From Catenovulum maritimum (GTDB taxonomy: Bacteria > Pseudomonadota > Gammaproteobacteria > Enterobacterales > Alteromonadaceae): a DNA stretch of 58,578 nt. A program made the position numbers and the translations under genes. The stretch covers positions 1 to 58,578 of the forward strand of contig NZ_KQ130503.1 in the NCBI RefSeq assembly GCF_001050375.1. The letters run 5' to 3'. How positions within the stretch are numbered: position 1 is the first letter of the stretch; each line of letters begins with the position of its first letter. The notes beneath the pieces were generated by a model. The model did not search any database. It was not told where the DNA came from and worked only from the letters and a program-made list of their open reading frames with translations. Below are positions 47,415 through 57,228 of the stretch, piece by piece.

Positions 47415-47462
47415 GCTTTGTAAACCGATTTTAAACTATTGAGTTAAAAGGGTTTACAAAGC
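47415..47462 (-). terminator. long hairpin after the DUF3466 gene
   Basis: A perfect 12-bp stem GCTTTGTAAACC/GGTTTACAAAGC with a 24-nt interior that can partly pair further, 15 bp after the DUF3466 stop. The minus-strand 3' side is CTTTCC, not a T run, so it may be a factor-dependent end or an mRNA-stabilising stem. Confidence 0.5.
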
Positions 47463-47477
47463 GAGGGGGCTATAGAA

Positions 47478-49202
47478 TTATTTTCTATTAATAAGTGATG
47501 TTTTAAACAAAAATGTAATAAAGAAAACAAGCATAAATGGCACTGAAATTGACGCCCCTTTTCGTGTAATTAAATCATCTTCTGCCAGGTTTAAATCACA
47601 CTGCTGGAAGTCTACCGCAGCTGGTTTTAACTTGACCATAAGCTGTAACGTATCCTGGGTGTCCTGTACTGCTTCACCAAGCAAATTATATTGGTTATCT
47701 AACTTAGTCGCTCTGGCTAAGATCACACCATCGTCATTTATCGAGACAGCTTCAACTAAGTGTAAGTCAGTGTCACAAGCTAAATAATCATTTAAATCGT
47801 AAATTGACTCAGTCGCAATATCATATAAAAACGCAATGCTTGGTACTGAAGAGCCAGATAGTGAATCTTTTTCAGCTTTACCTACTATCTGATTCAAATT
47901 ATTAATTGCTCTAGCAGTCGTATCTGCATTTTGAGCAAAATCATCCAGCTGAGTTACGTTAATCGCATTACTACTGTAGTCATAATAGAAACTTTTATTA
48001 GCACTGCCAAATCCAATAACATTAACAACATTACCTAAGACAATACCGTTATCGTTAATATCGACGGCTTTACTGCTAGGAGAGTCAGATGAATCAATTA
48101 AAGTAGTTGCTGCACCCTGATAAAAAACCGTAGCTTGAGAGCTTACACGATTATTGACACTGATAACGTGTGACTCACCAACAGCAACACCATCATAATT
48201 AACCGCATAAGCTTTACTGTAATATTGTGCTTGAGCGGCCGTTGCTGAGTCATCTATCGCAATACCAAGATCGGTTTGCTCTACCACTTCACCATTACCA
48301 TTCACTTTCCAACGATAAGCGTGGGTTTTATAAAGAGCTAATTGATTGCCTTCCGTTTCCATCAGAGTAGACATACATAAGTTTTCTGGAACATTATCAT
48401 CATTCGCTTCGCAGCTAGCCTGAGCTGATAATAAAGAAGTTGTGGTACCAACTGAAGCATAACCCACAACATAACCCGAGTCGCTGATATCTGTTGCGTA
48501 ACTCACACCGCCAAAATACTCTGATTCTTCAGCGATGAGTGGGGTTACTTTGCCTGAATTTAACCTAACGTATGCACGATGTGAAAATTCAGGAACCAAC
48601 CAATTAATATCGTTTAACTCAGTTAAAGTGTAAGGAGAGCTCGCATCACCAACAATCCAAGCATTATTATTGATGGCTCTAGCAGCTTCTGAATTCATAT
48701 AAGTATATTCATCAGTTGCATCACTGATGGTATCAAAAATAGCTAATTCTCTCGTTTCACTACTGTGAGATAAGCCAGCACGATAGACGCCCACTGCATC
48801 TCTAATTGAAATCGCACCTAGTTTTTGATGCCGACCGGATGACTGAACCTGATCTAGGTAAGTCAAAATAAGTGAAAGACTAACGTTGTTAAAACGCCCT
48901 CTTTTCACTTCGTTCAATAAAGTGTTGCCATTACTGGTATCAATTCTAATAGCAAGTGTATCTGCTAAGCTTTTATCCACATCATCTAAATCAAGTAGCG
49001 ACATATCTATAGGATAATTAAATCGCGTCACTAAGGCTGAAATCGCAGAGCCACTATTATTTATATCAACTGGATAGCTGTGTTTAAAATCAGTTGGTGT
49101 CTCGATTATTTCTAATTCATATTGAGCAGGTGCTGCATGAACGAAAAAGTTGGTAAAACAACTAACAAAGGCTAAAGAGTAGGTATTTAATTTTTTTATC
49201 AT
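47478..49202 (-). CDS. DUF3466 family secreted protein with C-terminal sorting-like tail
   Basis: A 574-residue exported protein: signal peptide (SLAFVSCFTNFFVHAAPA, cleavage after about 24), then a DUF3466 body with repeated short units of the NDNG-IVLGNV and INNLNQIVGKAE type that resemble beta-propeller or HAF repeats. The C-terminus is TRKGASISVPFMLVFFITFLF followed by a basic end, i.e. a short hydrophobic helix and Arg/Lys, similar in layout to GlyGly-CTERM tails cleaved by rhombosortase. The Gly-Gly is not exact. It starts 2 bp after uup, so it is probably in the same transcript. Function is unknown. Confidence 0.78.
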   Translation of the reverse strand: MIKKLNTYSLAFVSCFTNFFVHAAPAQYELEIIETPTDFKHSYPVDINNSGSAISALVTRFNYPIDMSLLDLDDVDKSLADTLAIRIDTSNGNTLLNEVKRGRFNNVSLSLILTYLDQVQSSGRHQKLGAISIRDAVGVYRAGLSHSSETRELAIFDTISDATDEYTYMNSEAARAINNNAWIVGDASSPYTLTELNDINWLVPEFSHRAYVRLNSGKVTPLIAEESEYFGGVSYATDISDSGYVVGYASVGTTTSLLSAQASCEANDDNVPENLCMSTLMETEGNQLALYKTHAYRWKVNGNGEVVEQTDLGIAIDDSATAAQAQYYSKAYAVNYDGVAVGESHVISVNNRVSSQATVFYQGAATTLIDSSDSPSSKAVDINDNGIVLGNVVNVIGFGSANKSFYYDYSSNAINVTQLDDFAQNADTTARAINNLNQIVGKAEKDSLSGSSVPSIAFLYDIATESIYDLNDYLACDTDLHLVEAVSINDDGVILARATKLDNQYNLLGEAVQDTQDTLQLMVKLKPAAVDFQQCDLNLAEDDLITRKGASISVPFMLVFFITFLFKTSLINRK

Positions 49203-49204
49203 AA

Positions 49205-51103
49205 CTAATTATTATTTTGTAAGCTTTCTAGCTCTTCCCATTGTTCAAATGCTTGCTCAAATTCAGCTTCAGCATCGGCTAATTGTTGCAATTTTTCAGC
49301 AGTTTCGTCTTGAGGTAAGCTGAAAAACTCTGGTTGATTCACTTCTGATTGAATAGTTTCGATTAGAGCTTCTAATTCTTCAATTTTCTGTGGCAACGAT
49401 TCTAACAAAAGTTTTTGCTTATAAGACAGCTTTACTTTGTTAGATTGAGGTTTTTCGACTGTTTTTTTAGCTTGAGGTTCAACTTTTATTGCTTGTTCTT
49501 GTTGTTTCCGCTGAGCCGCTAAATTTTCAAGATGTGGAATAATAACTTCATATCCACCGACAAACTCTTCAACAAAGCCTTCACCATGGAAGAAATAACT
49601 TGACGTGGCGGTGTTATTAACAAACTCCCTGTCGTGGGAGACCAGTAGCATAGTCCCTTGATAGCTACTGATTAACTCTTCTAGTAGCTCTAAAGTTTCT
49701 ACATCCAAATCATTGGTAGGTTCATCTAGTATTAATAAATTAGCTGGTTTCAAAAATAATTTGGCAAGTAAAAGTCTATTTTTTTCACCACCAGATAAAG
49801 ATTTAACCGGCGATCTAGCTCGCTGAGGTGAAAAAAGAAAGTCTTGTAAGTAACCTAAAGCATGTCGGCTTTGACCATTAAAAATGACATCTTGCTTGCC
49901 ATCAGCAACATTGTCGATGACAGATTTTTCTTCGTCTAACTGAGAACGATATTGGTCAAAATAGGCAATCTCTAGCTTAGTCCCTATTTTAACTTCACCT
50001 TCTTGTGGTGCTAATGTGCCCATAATTAGTTTAATAAAGGTGGATTTACCACAGCCATTAGGGCCAATCAGTGCCAGTTTGTCACCTCGCATAATCAAAG
50101 AGTCAAAGTTTTTAACTATGCTTTGTTTTTCATACGAGTAACCTAAGTTAGTAATTTCGGCGACTAACTTACCAGACTTATTCGCATCATCTAAACTCAG
50201 TTTAGCTGTACCTTGAACATTTCGACGTTGCGCGCGTTCTTGTCTGAGTTTTTTTAAGTCTCTGACTCGGCCTTCATTACGCGTACGCCTTGCTTTAATG
50301 CCTTGACGGATCCAAGCTTCCTCTTGCGATAACTTAATATCAAACTGCTTATTTTGTTCTTCTTCTACTCTAAGCATCTCTGCTTTTTCTTCTAAGTAGC
50401 TATCATAGCCTCGTTCAAAACTGGTTAGTTTCCCCCGATCTAGATCAACGATACGCTTTGCAACATTTCGCACAAAAGCCCTGTCATGACTGATAAAGAC
50501 AAGCGCACCGTTATATTCGTTAAGGAATTTTTCTAACCAATCAATCGACTGATAATCTAAGTGGTTAGTTGGTTCGTCAAGCAATAAAATATCAGGTTCG
50601 ACAACCAAGGCTTGGGCTAAAGCCACTTTTCTCAACCAACCACCTGAGAGTGCATTAAGTTTTAGATCGGGTGTCAGGCCTAAACGGGATAAAACTTGCT
50701 GAATTTTAGGTTCATATGTCCAGCCATCAAGCTCATCTATTTTATGCTGAACATCAGAAAGCTTGTTAAGGTCACAATTAGGATCGACCGATAGAGCATA
50801 ATATTCACCTAAGGCTTTACCAACTTCGCCTAAACCCAAAGCCGCGTATTCATAAGCTGTGCCTTGACTCGCTTTTGGCGGATCTTGCGGTAGCCTAGAA
50901 ATTCGTGTGCTTGATTTTAAATTTACATCGCCATCGTCGAGTTGTTGCTCTCCCGCAATCACTTTCATTAAAGTAGATTTGCCAGCGCCATTACGTCCCA
51001 AAATACAAATTTTTTCACCTTTATTTATGTGAAAATCTGCTTTATCTAGGAGAGCATGATCGCCAAAAGCAAGTTGACCACGGGTAATTCTATACAAATT
51101 CAT
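49205..51103 (-). CDS. uup: ABC-F family ATPase Uup
   Basis: A 632-residue soluble ABC-F protein with two ATPase domains: Walker [13 protein letters not shown] (about 36) and [12 protein letters not shown] (about 345), signature motifs [12 protein letters not shown] and [12 protein letters not shown], and Walker [12 protein letters not shown] and [13 protein letters not shown]-terminal coiled coil (about 560-630) is the Uup DNA-binding extension. Uup acts at the ribosome and influences precise excision of transposons. It lies 1 bp after the glutaredoxin-like gene. Confidence 0.95.
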   Translation of the reverse strand: MNLYRITRGQLAFGDHALLDKADFHINKGEKICILGRNGAGKSTLMKVIAGEQQLDDGDVNLKSSTRISRLPQDPPKASQGTAYEYAALGLGEVGKALGEYYALSVDPNCDLNKLSDVQHKIDELDGWTYEPKIQQVLSRLGLTPDLKLNALSGGWLRKVALAQALVVEPDILLLDEPTNHLDYQSIDWLEKFLNEYNGALVFISHDRAFVRNVAKRIVDLDRGKLTSFERGYDSYLEEKAEMLRVEEEQNKQFDIKLSQEEAWIRQGIKARRTRNEGRVRDLKKLRQERAQRRNVQGTAKLSLDDANKSGKLVAEITNLGYSYEKQSIVKNFDSLIMRGDKLALIGPNGCGKSTFIKLIMGTLAPQEGEVKIGTKLEIAYFDQYRSQLDEEKSVIDNVADGKQDVIFNGQSRHALGYLQDFLFSPQRARSPVKSLSGGEKNRLLLAKLFLKPANLLILDEPTNDLDVETLELLEELISSYQGTMLLVSHDREFVNNTATSSYFFHGEGFVEEFVGGYEVIIPHLENLAAQRKQQEQAIKVEPQAKKTVEKPQSNKVKLSYKQKLLLESLPQKIEELEALIETIQSEVNQPEFFSLPQDETAEKLQQLADAEAEFEQAFEQWEELESLQNNN

Positions 51104-51104
51104 T

Positions 51105-51338
51105 TTAAGCTTTTAACCACTCTATAAAACTATTCTCATCAAACGGCCAACATAATACTTCTGAGGTTGCCGTGTCTTCTACTACTGGAATACGAGTACC
51201 GTATAACTTAACTAAGGCTTCACTGTCACTGATATCGACAAATTTAACGGCCTGGTGCAAATTTATGTTTTTTAAAACCTGCTCAGCTAAGTCGCACAAA
51301 TGGCAGCCTTCAGTAGTATAAAAAATCAATTCACTCAT
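51105..51338 (-). CDS. glutaredoxin-like protein (DUF836)
   Basis: A 77-residue thioredoxin-fold protein. The redox motif is CHLC at residues 11-14 ([14 protein letters not shown]), and the cis-proline lies in [11 protein letters not shown]836 proteins resemble glutaredoxins but no substrate is established. In many gammaproteobacteria the gene sits between rlmKL and uup, as here (34 bp after rlmKL, 1 bp before uup). Confidence 0.9.
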   Translation of the reverse strand: MSELIFYTTEGCHLCDLAEQVLKNINLHQAVKFVDISDSEALVKLYGTRIPVVEDTATSEVLCWPFDENSFIEWLKA

Positions 51339-51372
51339 AAATTTACCTTACTCTATAGCCCTACTTAAGGTG

Positions 51373-53475
51373 TTACTTTAGGCTTAATTGCCAAACTCGA
51401 CGAATATTAGGTCGGCGTTTAAAATCAAAAGGTAGCGTTTCAGAGCTAATTTCTTTACTTTGCAACCCTAATTCATCAATGGCTGCATCATCAAATTTAA
51501 ATGATCTTAAGTTATTCGAAAAATAAATAGTACCGCCAGCATTCAAAGCACGCTTTGCTTGTGTTAACAGGGTTAAATAATCCGATTGCACATCAAAATC
51601 ATTCGATAATTTTTTCGAGTTAGAAAAACTTGGAGGGTCAATAAAAATAAGATCAAATTTATCTTTATTTGCTTTCAACCAAGATACGCCATCCTGAGCA
51701 ATAAAAGGATGCCAACGCGTATCTATTTTATTCAATTCAAAATTGCGTTTACCCCAGTCTAAGTACTTTTGCGACAAATCGACCGATGTGACTTGTTCAG
51801 CTCCACCCACTGCCGCATGAACACTCACACTACATGTGTAAGAAAACAAATTTAGTACTTTCTTGCCCTTAGATTCTTGTTGCACTTTTAATCGCATCAA
51901 TCTGTGATCTAAAAACAAGCCTGTATCTAAATAATCATGCAGGTTTACATGGAACATAGCGCCATTTTCAAGCACTTGAATGTACTCATCGCGTTTTTCT
52001 TCACGCTTATATTGGTTGTTACCTTTTTGACGCTGACGGGTTTTGAGCACAACATGATTAAGCTCAATACCTAAAATACTTGGCGCGGTTAAAATAACTT
52101 CGTTTAATCTTGCTTTGCTTTTCTCTTCCGGAATACTCTTAGGCGGCGCATATTCTTGAATGACCAGCCAATCATTATAGACATCAAGTGCGACATTATA
52201 ATTCGGCAAATCGGCATCATAAATTCGATAACACTCTGTGTTTGCAGCTTTGATTAGCTTAGAGGCTTGTTTGATATTTTTCTTCAAGCGGTTTTGAAAC
52301 TCAAGTGCTAGGGTTTCTCTTGGCTGGCTGTCTTCTTTCGCGGCTTCAACTCGGTAAGTTGCAATTTGACAATCAAGCGCTGCATTTCTAACTTTATATT
52401 TCTTAATTGCACTCAATTTTAATTGACGTAAATTGTCTATCGCAGAGCTAATTACGGTTAAGTACCAATCGGTATGTTTATGCTTAATTTGATTGCCAAA
52501 ATCTAAGTACAAATGGGCTATTGTGATTTCATCTTCTAATCTTTCACCGTATGGTAAGTTAGAGATAATAAAACCTGTATCCGCGACTTCTATAGACTCT
52601 TTCGTCGCATCGCCACGCTGAAAATGAATTTGTCCAGCAACACCCGCTCTACGCGCATTTTGCTCTGCAATCTTTAAAGCTTGAGAGTTGATATCTAAAC
52701 CATAAATTTTAAACTTAGCCTCTTCGACAATTAAGGCGTCGTATTCGTCTCTTACTTTATTAAATAAGCTAGCATTATGTCCTAGCCAGTGACTAAATCC
52801 CCAGATTTCTCTGTCGTATTGAGCCGGAATAGACAACGCCATCTGCGCAGCTTCAATTACAATTGTGCCTGAACCGCAAAAATAATCGATTAATGGTTTA
52901 CTTGTATCTTCTAACCAACCTGAACGAATGACTAAGGCAGCTGCCAAGTTTTCTTTAATCGGTGCTTTTGAAGCTTCAATACGGTAGCCTCGTTGATGTA
53001 AGCTTTGGCCAACCAGATCTAAGAATATATGAGCACGATTTTTCATTAATCGGCCCTGAATTCGAATATCAGCGTCAATTTTGCTCACATTAGGACGACG
53101 ACCGTTTTCTTCTGTAAAGACATCGACAACCGCATCTTTCACCACTTGAGCGCTAAACTGGGTATTGTTTAATTTTTCTGTCGTACCATTAAACTCAACT
53201 TTAAAGGTGTGACGATCTGAAAAATGCATAGTCCAGTCGATATCTGCCGCTATTTTGTAAAGATCTTCTTTGCCTTTACAGTCACCATCACCTAATTCAA
53301 GTAAAACTTTGTTCGCTAAACGCGAGCAATAGCAAACTTTGTAAGCTTGTTCGAGCGTACCTTCAAACCAAATAGAAGAGACAGACATTTTCATATCTGT
53401 AATAGAAAGTTGCTTTAATTCTGCTTCGAGCAGATTCTCTAAGCCTTTTGAGGTGGTAACTAAAAAACGCGGCAT
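51373..53475 (-). CDS. rlmKL: bifunctional 23S rRNA methyltransferase RlmKL
   Basis: A 700-residue fusion enzyme. The N-terminal THUMP domain (about 45-155) is followed by the RlmL m2G2445 methyltransferase domain (FCGSGTIVIEAA about 202, catalytic NLPYGERL about 309), then the RlmK m7G2069 domain (VLNLFSYTCSVSVHAAVGG about 545, IDPPSFSNSK about 620). Both SAM-binding and catalytic motifs are present, so both activities are expected. First gene of the rlmKL-(Grx-like)-uup-DUF3466 group. Confidence 0.96.
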   Translation of the reverse strand: MPRFLVTTSKGLENLLEAELKQLSITDMKMSVSSIWFEGTLEQAYKVCYCSRLANKVLLELGDGDCKGKEDLYKIAADIDWTMHFSDRHTFKVEFNGTTEKLNNTQFSAQVVKDAVVDVFTEENGRRPNVSKIDADIRIQGRLMKNRAHIFLDLVGQSLHQRGYRIEASKAPIKENLAAALVIRSGWLEDTSKPLIDYFCGSGTIVIEAAQMALSIPAQYDREIWGFSHWLGHNASLFNKVRDEYDALIVEEAKFKIYGLDINSQALKIAEQNARRAGVAGQIHFQRGDATKESIEVADTGFIISNLPYGERLEDEITIAHLYLDFGNQIKHKHTDWYLTVISSAIDNLRQLKLSAIKKYKVRNAALDCQIATYRVEAAKEDSQPRETLALEFQNRLKKNIKQASKLIKAANTECYRIYDADLPNYNVALDVYNDWLVIQEYAPPKSIPEEKSKARLNEVILTAPSILGIELNHVVLKTRQRQKGNNQYKREEKRDEYIQVLENGAMFHVNLHDYLDTGLFLDHRLMRLKVQQESKGKKVLNLFSYTCSVSVHAAVGGAEQVTSVDLSQKYLDWGKRNFELNKIDTRWHPFIAQDGVSWLKANKDKFDLIFIDPPSFSNSKKLSNDFDVQSDYLTLLTQAKRALNAGGTIYFSNNLRSFKFDDAAIDELGLQSKEISSETLPFDFKRRPNIRRVWQLSLK

Positions 53476-53565
53476 GATTTACTCCGATTGACTGAGCGCG
53501 CATTATATACCCAATCCAGTATAAAGTGCATGACTCATTAGCTTCAGAGTAAAGTTTTAGCTAAG

Positions 53566-54306
53566 CTAGTCGAGACATAGGTTATTCTTAGCCTTTTCAT
53601 GCATAAATTGACCCGACTCTAAAAAGGATAATACCTGAGTTTCGACTATGTCATTGGTCATCATAAAAGTGTGGGTAACAGGTAAAACTAAAAAGCTACA
53701 CATACCTTGTATTTTAGTAGAGGCTATAGTGACTTTACCATCATCAGCATTTGGTAAAATCCCGGATAAAATCCAATTAATACTCTTGTTACCGGCGATA
53801 ATTCCAAGTGGAAAATCGACGTTACCTAATTGATTGACTAAAGAGGTTTTATCCGTTGATAACTGCTGACCAGCTGGACCATTTAACCAAGTAAAAAAAT
53901 CTAGCGTTTTAAACTTATCAACAACTTCGCTGCCTTTGTTAGGTGGCCCCAACATGACAACTCTAGCTAAATTTTCAATAGGATGCTTGCTCAAATAATA
54001 TCTAACTAGAATCCCGCCCATAGAATGAGTAACAAAGTGAATTCGAAAGGGGTCATTTTGGGCATATTTTTGACAGCTCGAAATACCCGAATGAATAGCT
54101 AACTCAGCTAAGGTTTCTATCTTCTCACTCCGAGAAGGGTAATCTATATTCGCGACCCAAAAACCATTTTGCTCTAACCGGGTTTCAAGCTCTGCCATAG
54201 AAGCTGCATTTCTTGCTAAACCGTGCAATAAAATAACGCAGTCTTTGGCGATAGCAAACTGACAAATAAAAGTAAAAGTTAAAATACAAATTTTAAGTAA
54301 TCGCAT
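53566..54306 (-). CDS. secreted alpha/beta hydrolase, lipase-like
   Basis: A 246-residue protein with a signal peptide (ICILTFTFICQFAIA, cleavage after about 20). The serine hydrolase features are VILLHGLARNAASM (oxyanion region), the nucleophile elbow VTHSMGG with S95, and a likely catalytic histidine in VTHTFMM (about 214). Resembles small periplasmic PGAP1/triacylglycerol-lipase-like hydrolases. The substrate is unknown. It lies 90 bp upstream of rlmKL and is separated from bamC by a terminator. Confidence 0.83.
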   Translation of the reverse strand: MRLLKICILTFTFICQFAIAKDCVILLHGLARNAASMAELETRLEQNGFWVANIDYPSRSEKIETLAELAIHSGISSCQKYAQNDPFRIHFVTHSMGGILVRYYLSKHPIENLARVVMLGPPNKGSEVVDKFKTLDFFTWLNGPAGQQLSTDKTSLVNQLGNVDFPLGIIAGNKSINWILSGILPNADDGKVTIASTKIQGMCSFLVLPVTHTFMMTNDIVETQVLSFLESGQFMHEKAKNNLCLD

Positions 54307-54340
54307 AAGTAACCATAACTATTAAGGGTATAGCGGGCAC

Positions 54341-54364
54341 AAAAAAGGCGCTTACGCGCCTTTT
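54341..54364 (-). terminator. intrinsic terminator of dapA-bamC
   Basis: 10-bp stem AAAAAGGCGC/GCGCCTTTTT with loop TTAC. The minus-strand T run lies just after it, 16 bp beyond the bamC stop. Confidence 0.92.
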
Positions 54365-54380
54365 TCAAACTCCGAAAATT

Positions 54381-55469
54381 TTACTCTAAATCTTCAGCTA
54401 AACGTTCCGCTATATGAGGGAAAATCTTTTCAAGCTGCTTTTTATCTAACGAATCCAACGTAATATCATTAAATATTAAATGGGTCTGTTCGCCATTTCT
54501 TAAAAGCTCGATGACATAGTCACCTTTTTTAAGCCCAAATGATTTACTTTCACTACCAAATAAGCCTGACCAAAATCCGCTATTATCTGATTTAACTCTA
54601 GCGTATATACGACCTTGGAGTTTGTTGATATCTGTTAAAATTAATTCATAGTGATCGAGTGCTTCTAATACTCGAATCCAACTATGCTCATAGCTCGCAT
54701 CAATTATGATTGCTGGATCACCATTTTCAGCTTGACCTACATTAGAAGTAACACCTTTAACATACTGAGTACGACGATTTTCAGCATCTAACCTTAAGCG
54801 ATATTCAAAATGTCCAGCGACTGCATTTAATTTTTCAGTTGCTAGACCTTGATTATCCGCAACATCATAATCCGGATAGATTTCAAGCAGAGGTTCGCGC
54901 TTAATCAGCTCGACAGTTAACTTACCTGACCGTCCATGCGGCTTCATCTCTAATTTAAAACGATATTTTTGTCGTTCTAAATCAAATTTTCCTGACCAAA
55001 GCCACCAACCAAATTCTCTTTGCTGTACAAACCAACCACTCTCAAGAACTTGGTTTACCTCATCAAATTTTTCTATTTTAACTTCGGATTTAGCTAAGTA
55101 ACCTTTAACGGCATTCCAAATCGCTTGATGTAAATTGTCAATGTGCTCTGTTTGCTCAAACCAAATAGAAGTTCGAGGATCAATTTCATCAATATGGCTC
55201 GCTGTCACAATTGGTGCGATTAATCTAGGCGGAAAAATGGATATATTTTTCCCTAAATTACCCGCTAATTCAGCTTCTAAGTCAATATCAAAAGGTGAAT
55301 CGACATCAATCTTGTCTAATTCAGCAGGCACTTGAATACTTTTAGCCGGCTTGGCTTTTAAGTATTCAAAACTATCATCCGCTTGCTTAGGTTTGCCAGC
55401 ACAGCTAATAAGCGCAGCAGAAACACAGACTAAACAGGAACTACGAAACCATAAGTTTGCTTTAAGCAT
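54381..55469 (-). CDS. bamC: outer membrane assembly lipoprotein BamC
   Basis: A 362-residue lipoprotein of the BAM complex. The lipobox is ALISC with C23 as the lipidated cysteine. An unstructured N-terminal stretch (about 25-95) is followed by two helix-grip domains, as in BamC: the first includes WFEQTEHIDNLHQAIW, the second DASYEHSWIRVLEALDHYEL. Its start overlaps the dapA stop by 8 nt, so dapA and bamC are translationally coupled, the standard gammaproteobacterial arrangement. Confidence 0.93.
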   Translation of the reverse strand: MLKANLWFRSSCLVCVSAALISCAGKPKQADDSFEYLKAKPAKSIQVPAELDKIDVDSPFDIDLEAELAGNLGKNISIFPPRLIAPIVTASHIDEIDPRTSIWFEQTEHIDNLHQAIWNAVKGYLAKSEVKIEKFDEVNQVLESGWFVQQREFGWWLWSGKFDLERQKYRFKLEMKPHGRSGKLTVELIKREPLLEIYPDYDVADNQGLATEKLNAVAGHFEYRLRLDAENRRTQYVKGVTSNVGQAENGDPAIIIDASYEHSWIRVLEALDHYELILTDINKLQGRIYARVKSDNSGFWSGLFGSESKSFGLKKGDYVIELLRNGEQTHLIFNDITLDSLDKKQLEKIFPHIAERLAEDLE

Positions 55470-56346
55470 TTAAAAAACCTGATTGTTGCAAAGCTTGTTC
55501 GATTACTAATTGTGAATTTGGTTCCGGATTTAATAACGGAAGTCTAAATACACTCTCAGGGATAAGCCCCATGCGGTAAAGCGCCCACTTAACCGGCACA
55601 GGATTTGATTCAATAAATAATTTATCATGCAAAACTTGGATTTTGTCATCGATTACTTTTGCTTCATCAAATTTTCCAGCTTGGGCTAAGTCGCATATTT
55701 GTGCGATTTCACTTGCGGCGATATTCGCAGTAACGGAAATAACACCATGACCGCCAGCTTTTAAGAAAGCTAACGAACTCGCATCATCACCGCTAAGTAG
55801 GCTAAAGTCATCTGCAACTAAGTTTTTAATCTCAATTAAGCGCTCAATATCACCTGTTGCTTCTTTTATGCCAATAATTCGTTCATGTTTACTTAATTCA
55901 GCCACAGCCGGCGGTAACATATCAACCGCAGTACGCCCAGGTACATTATATAAAATCTGTGGAATTTCAGATGAATCAGCAATTGCTTCAAAATGCTTTA
56001 TCAAACCAAGCTGTGAAGGTTTATTGTAATATGGCGTTACAGATAAAAAGGCATCTATGCCTGAATGAGCCATTCTTTTGCTCAGCTCTATAGACTCAGC
56101 AGTTGAATTCGCGCCATTACCTGCAATGACAGCGATACGACCGTTGACCACTTTCACTACAGTTTCGACAACTTTCACATGCTCATCAACAGGTAAAGTT
56201 GCTGACTCACCTGTGGTGCCAACTGCAACAATACCGTGCGTTCCAGCTTGCACATGAAATTCAACTAATTTTTCCAGCGTTGGGTAATCAACTTGACCAT
56301 TTGCAGTCATAGGTGTGATTAACGCGACAATACTTCCTCGGATCAT
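55462..56346 (-). CDS. dapA: 4-hydroxy-tetrahydrodipicolinate synthase
   Basis: A 294-residue DapA that condenses pyruvate with aspartate semialdehyde in lysine and peptidoglycan precursor synthesis. Conserved features are GTTGESATL (about 43-51), the YYNKP segment (106-110), Tyr133 in LYNVPGRT, and the Schiff-base Lys161 in GIKEATGD. Full length. It heads the dapA-bamC operon and is divergent from bcp; the 282-bp gap holds promoters but no gcvR, which in many relatives lies here. Confidence 0.97.
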   Translation of the reverse strand: MIRGSIVALITPMTANGQVDYPTLEKLVEFHVQAGTHGIVAVGTTGESATLPVDEHVKVVETVVKVVNGRIAVIAGNGANSTAESIELSKRMAHSGIDAFLSVTPYYNKPSQLGLIKHFEAIADSSEIPQILYNVPGRTAVDMLPPAVAELSKHERIIGIKEATGDIERLIEIKNLVADDFSLLSGDDASSLAFLKAGGHGVISVTANIAASEIAQICDLAQAGKFDEAKVIDDKIQVLHDKLFIESNPVPVKWALYRMGLIPESVFRLPLLNPEPNSQLVIEQALQQSGFLNA

Positions 56347-56628
56347 TTAAAGCCCCCATAAAACCAAGCGCACTATGGTAATGTCGACAGCAACGAAAGA
56401 CAATATTAAAGCGTCAATTAGCGAACAAATAACCATATATTTTTTAAAATGCACCTGTTTGAGCCCATTTTTCAAATATTTAAGGTGCTTAGCTAGTGTA
56501 TTTTAAGCCGTAAGTTAGATTATTTTAAGAAAAGTAGATCTGACGTAGCTGATTTTGAGTTAATATAAAATCAATACTAACCTCTTGTTTTGTACACAAG
56601 ATGAGTAAAAAGAAATATAAGGAAAAAT

Positions 56629-57102
56629 ATGAATACCTTAACTGCCGGTGCACAAGCGCCATTATTTGAATTACTAAACCAAGAAAATCAAACTGTTAGT
56701 CTTGAAAAATTACTTAAAGAAAACCAAGTGTTAGTTTATTTTTACCCTAAAGCCTCAACACCAGGTTGCACAGTTCAAGCCTGTGGCTTACGTGATACTA
56801 AATCTGAGTTAGCAGAGCTTAATACAGTGGCGGTTGGCATCAGCCCAGATATGCCAGAGAAAATAGCTAAATTTGTCGATAAGCAAAACTTAAATTTCGA
56901 CCTTTTATCTGATCCAGACCATGCAGTTGCTGACGCATTTGGTGTATGGGGCTTAAAGAAATTTATGGGTAAAGAATACGATGGTATTCACAGAATTAGT
57001 TTTTTAGTTGGACAAGATGGCAAAATTACCCATGTTTTCAATAAATTTAAGACCAAAGATCACCACGAAGTGGTTATCGACTTCTTAAAAAACCAAGCTT
57101 AA
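56629..57102 (+). CDS. bcp: thioredoxin-dependent peroxiredoxin Bcp
   Basis: A 157-residue atypical 2-Cys peroxiredoxin (PrxQ type) that reduces peroxides with thioredoxin. The peroxidatic cysteine is C47 in KASTPGCTVQACGLRD, with the resolving cysteine C52 five residues later. FYPK and the late RISFLVGQDG segments are as in the family. SD AAGGAAAA precedes the ATG. A hairpin follows the gene. Confidence 0.96.
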   Translation: MNTLTAGAQAPLFELLNQENQTVSLEKLLKENQVLVYFYPKASTPGCTVQACGLRDTKSELAELNTVAVGISPDMPEKIAKFVDKQNLNFDLLSDPDHAVADAFGVWGLKKFMGKEYDGIHRISFLVGQDGKITHVFNKFKTKDHHEVVIDFLKNQA

Positions 57103-57128
57103 ATTAAAAGAAACCCCCTTTCCATATT

Positions 57129-57162
57129 GGCGTGATAAAAGCTAATTTGCTATTATCACGCC
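57129..57162 (+). other. strong hairpin between bcp and purC
   Basis: A perfect 10-bp stem GGCGTGATAA/TTATCACGCC encloses a second short stem AGC/GCT. No T run follows, so it is not a classical terminator. It may stabilise bcp mRNA, act as an operator, or structure the purC leader. It does not match the PurR consensus. Confidence 0.5.
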
Positions 57163-57228
57163 GAAATTATCCCGATACAGATAATACCTAATTTTTATTT
57201 TATTCACCTTGCAACAGGAACAAGATTG

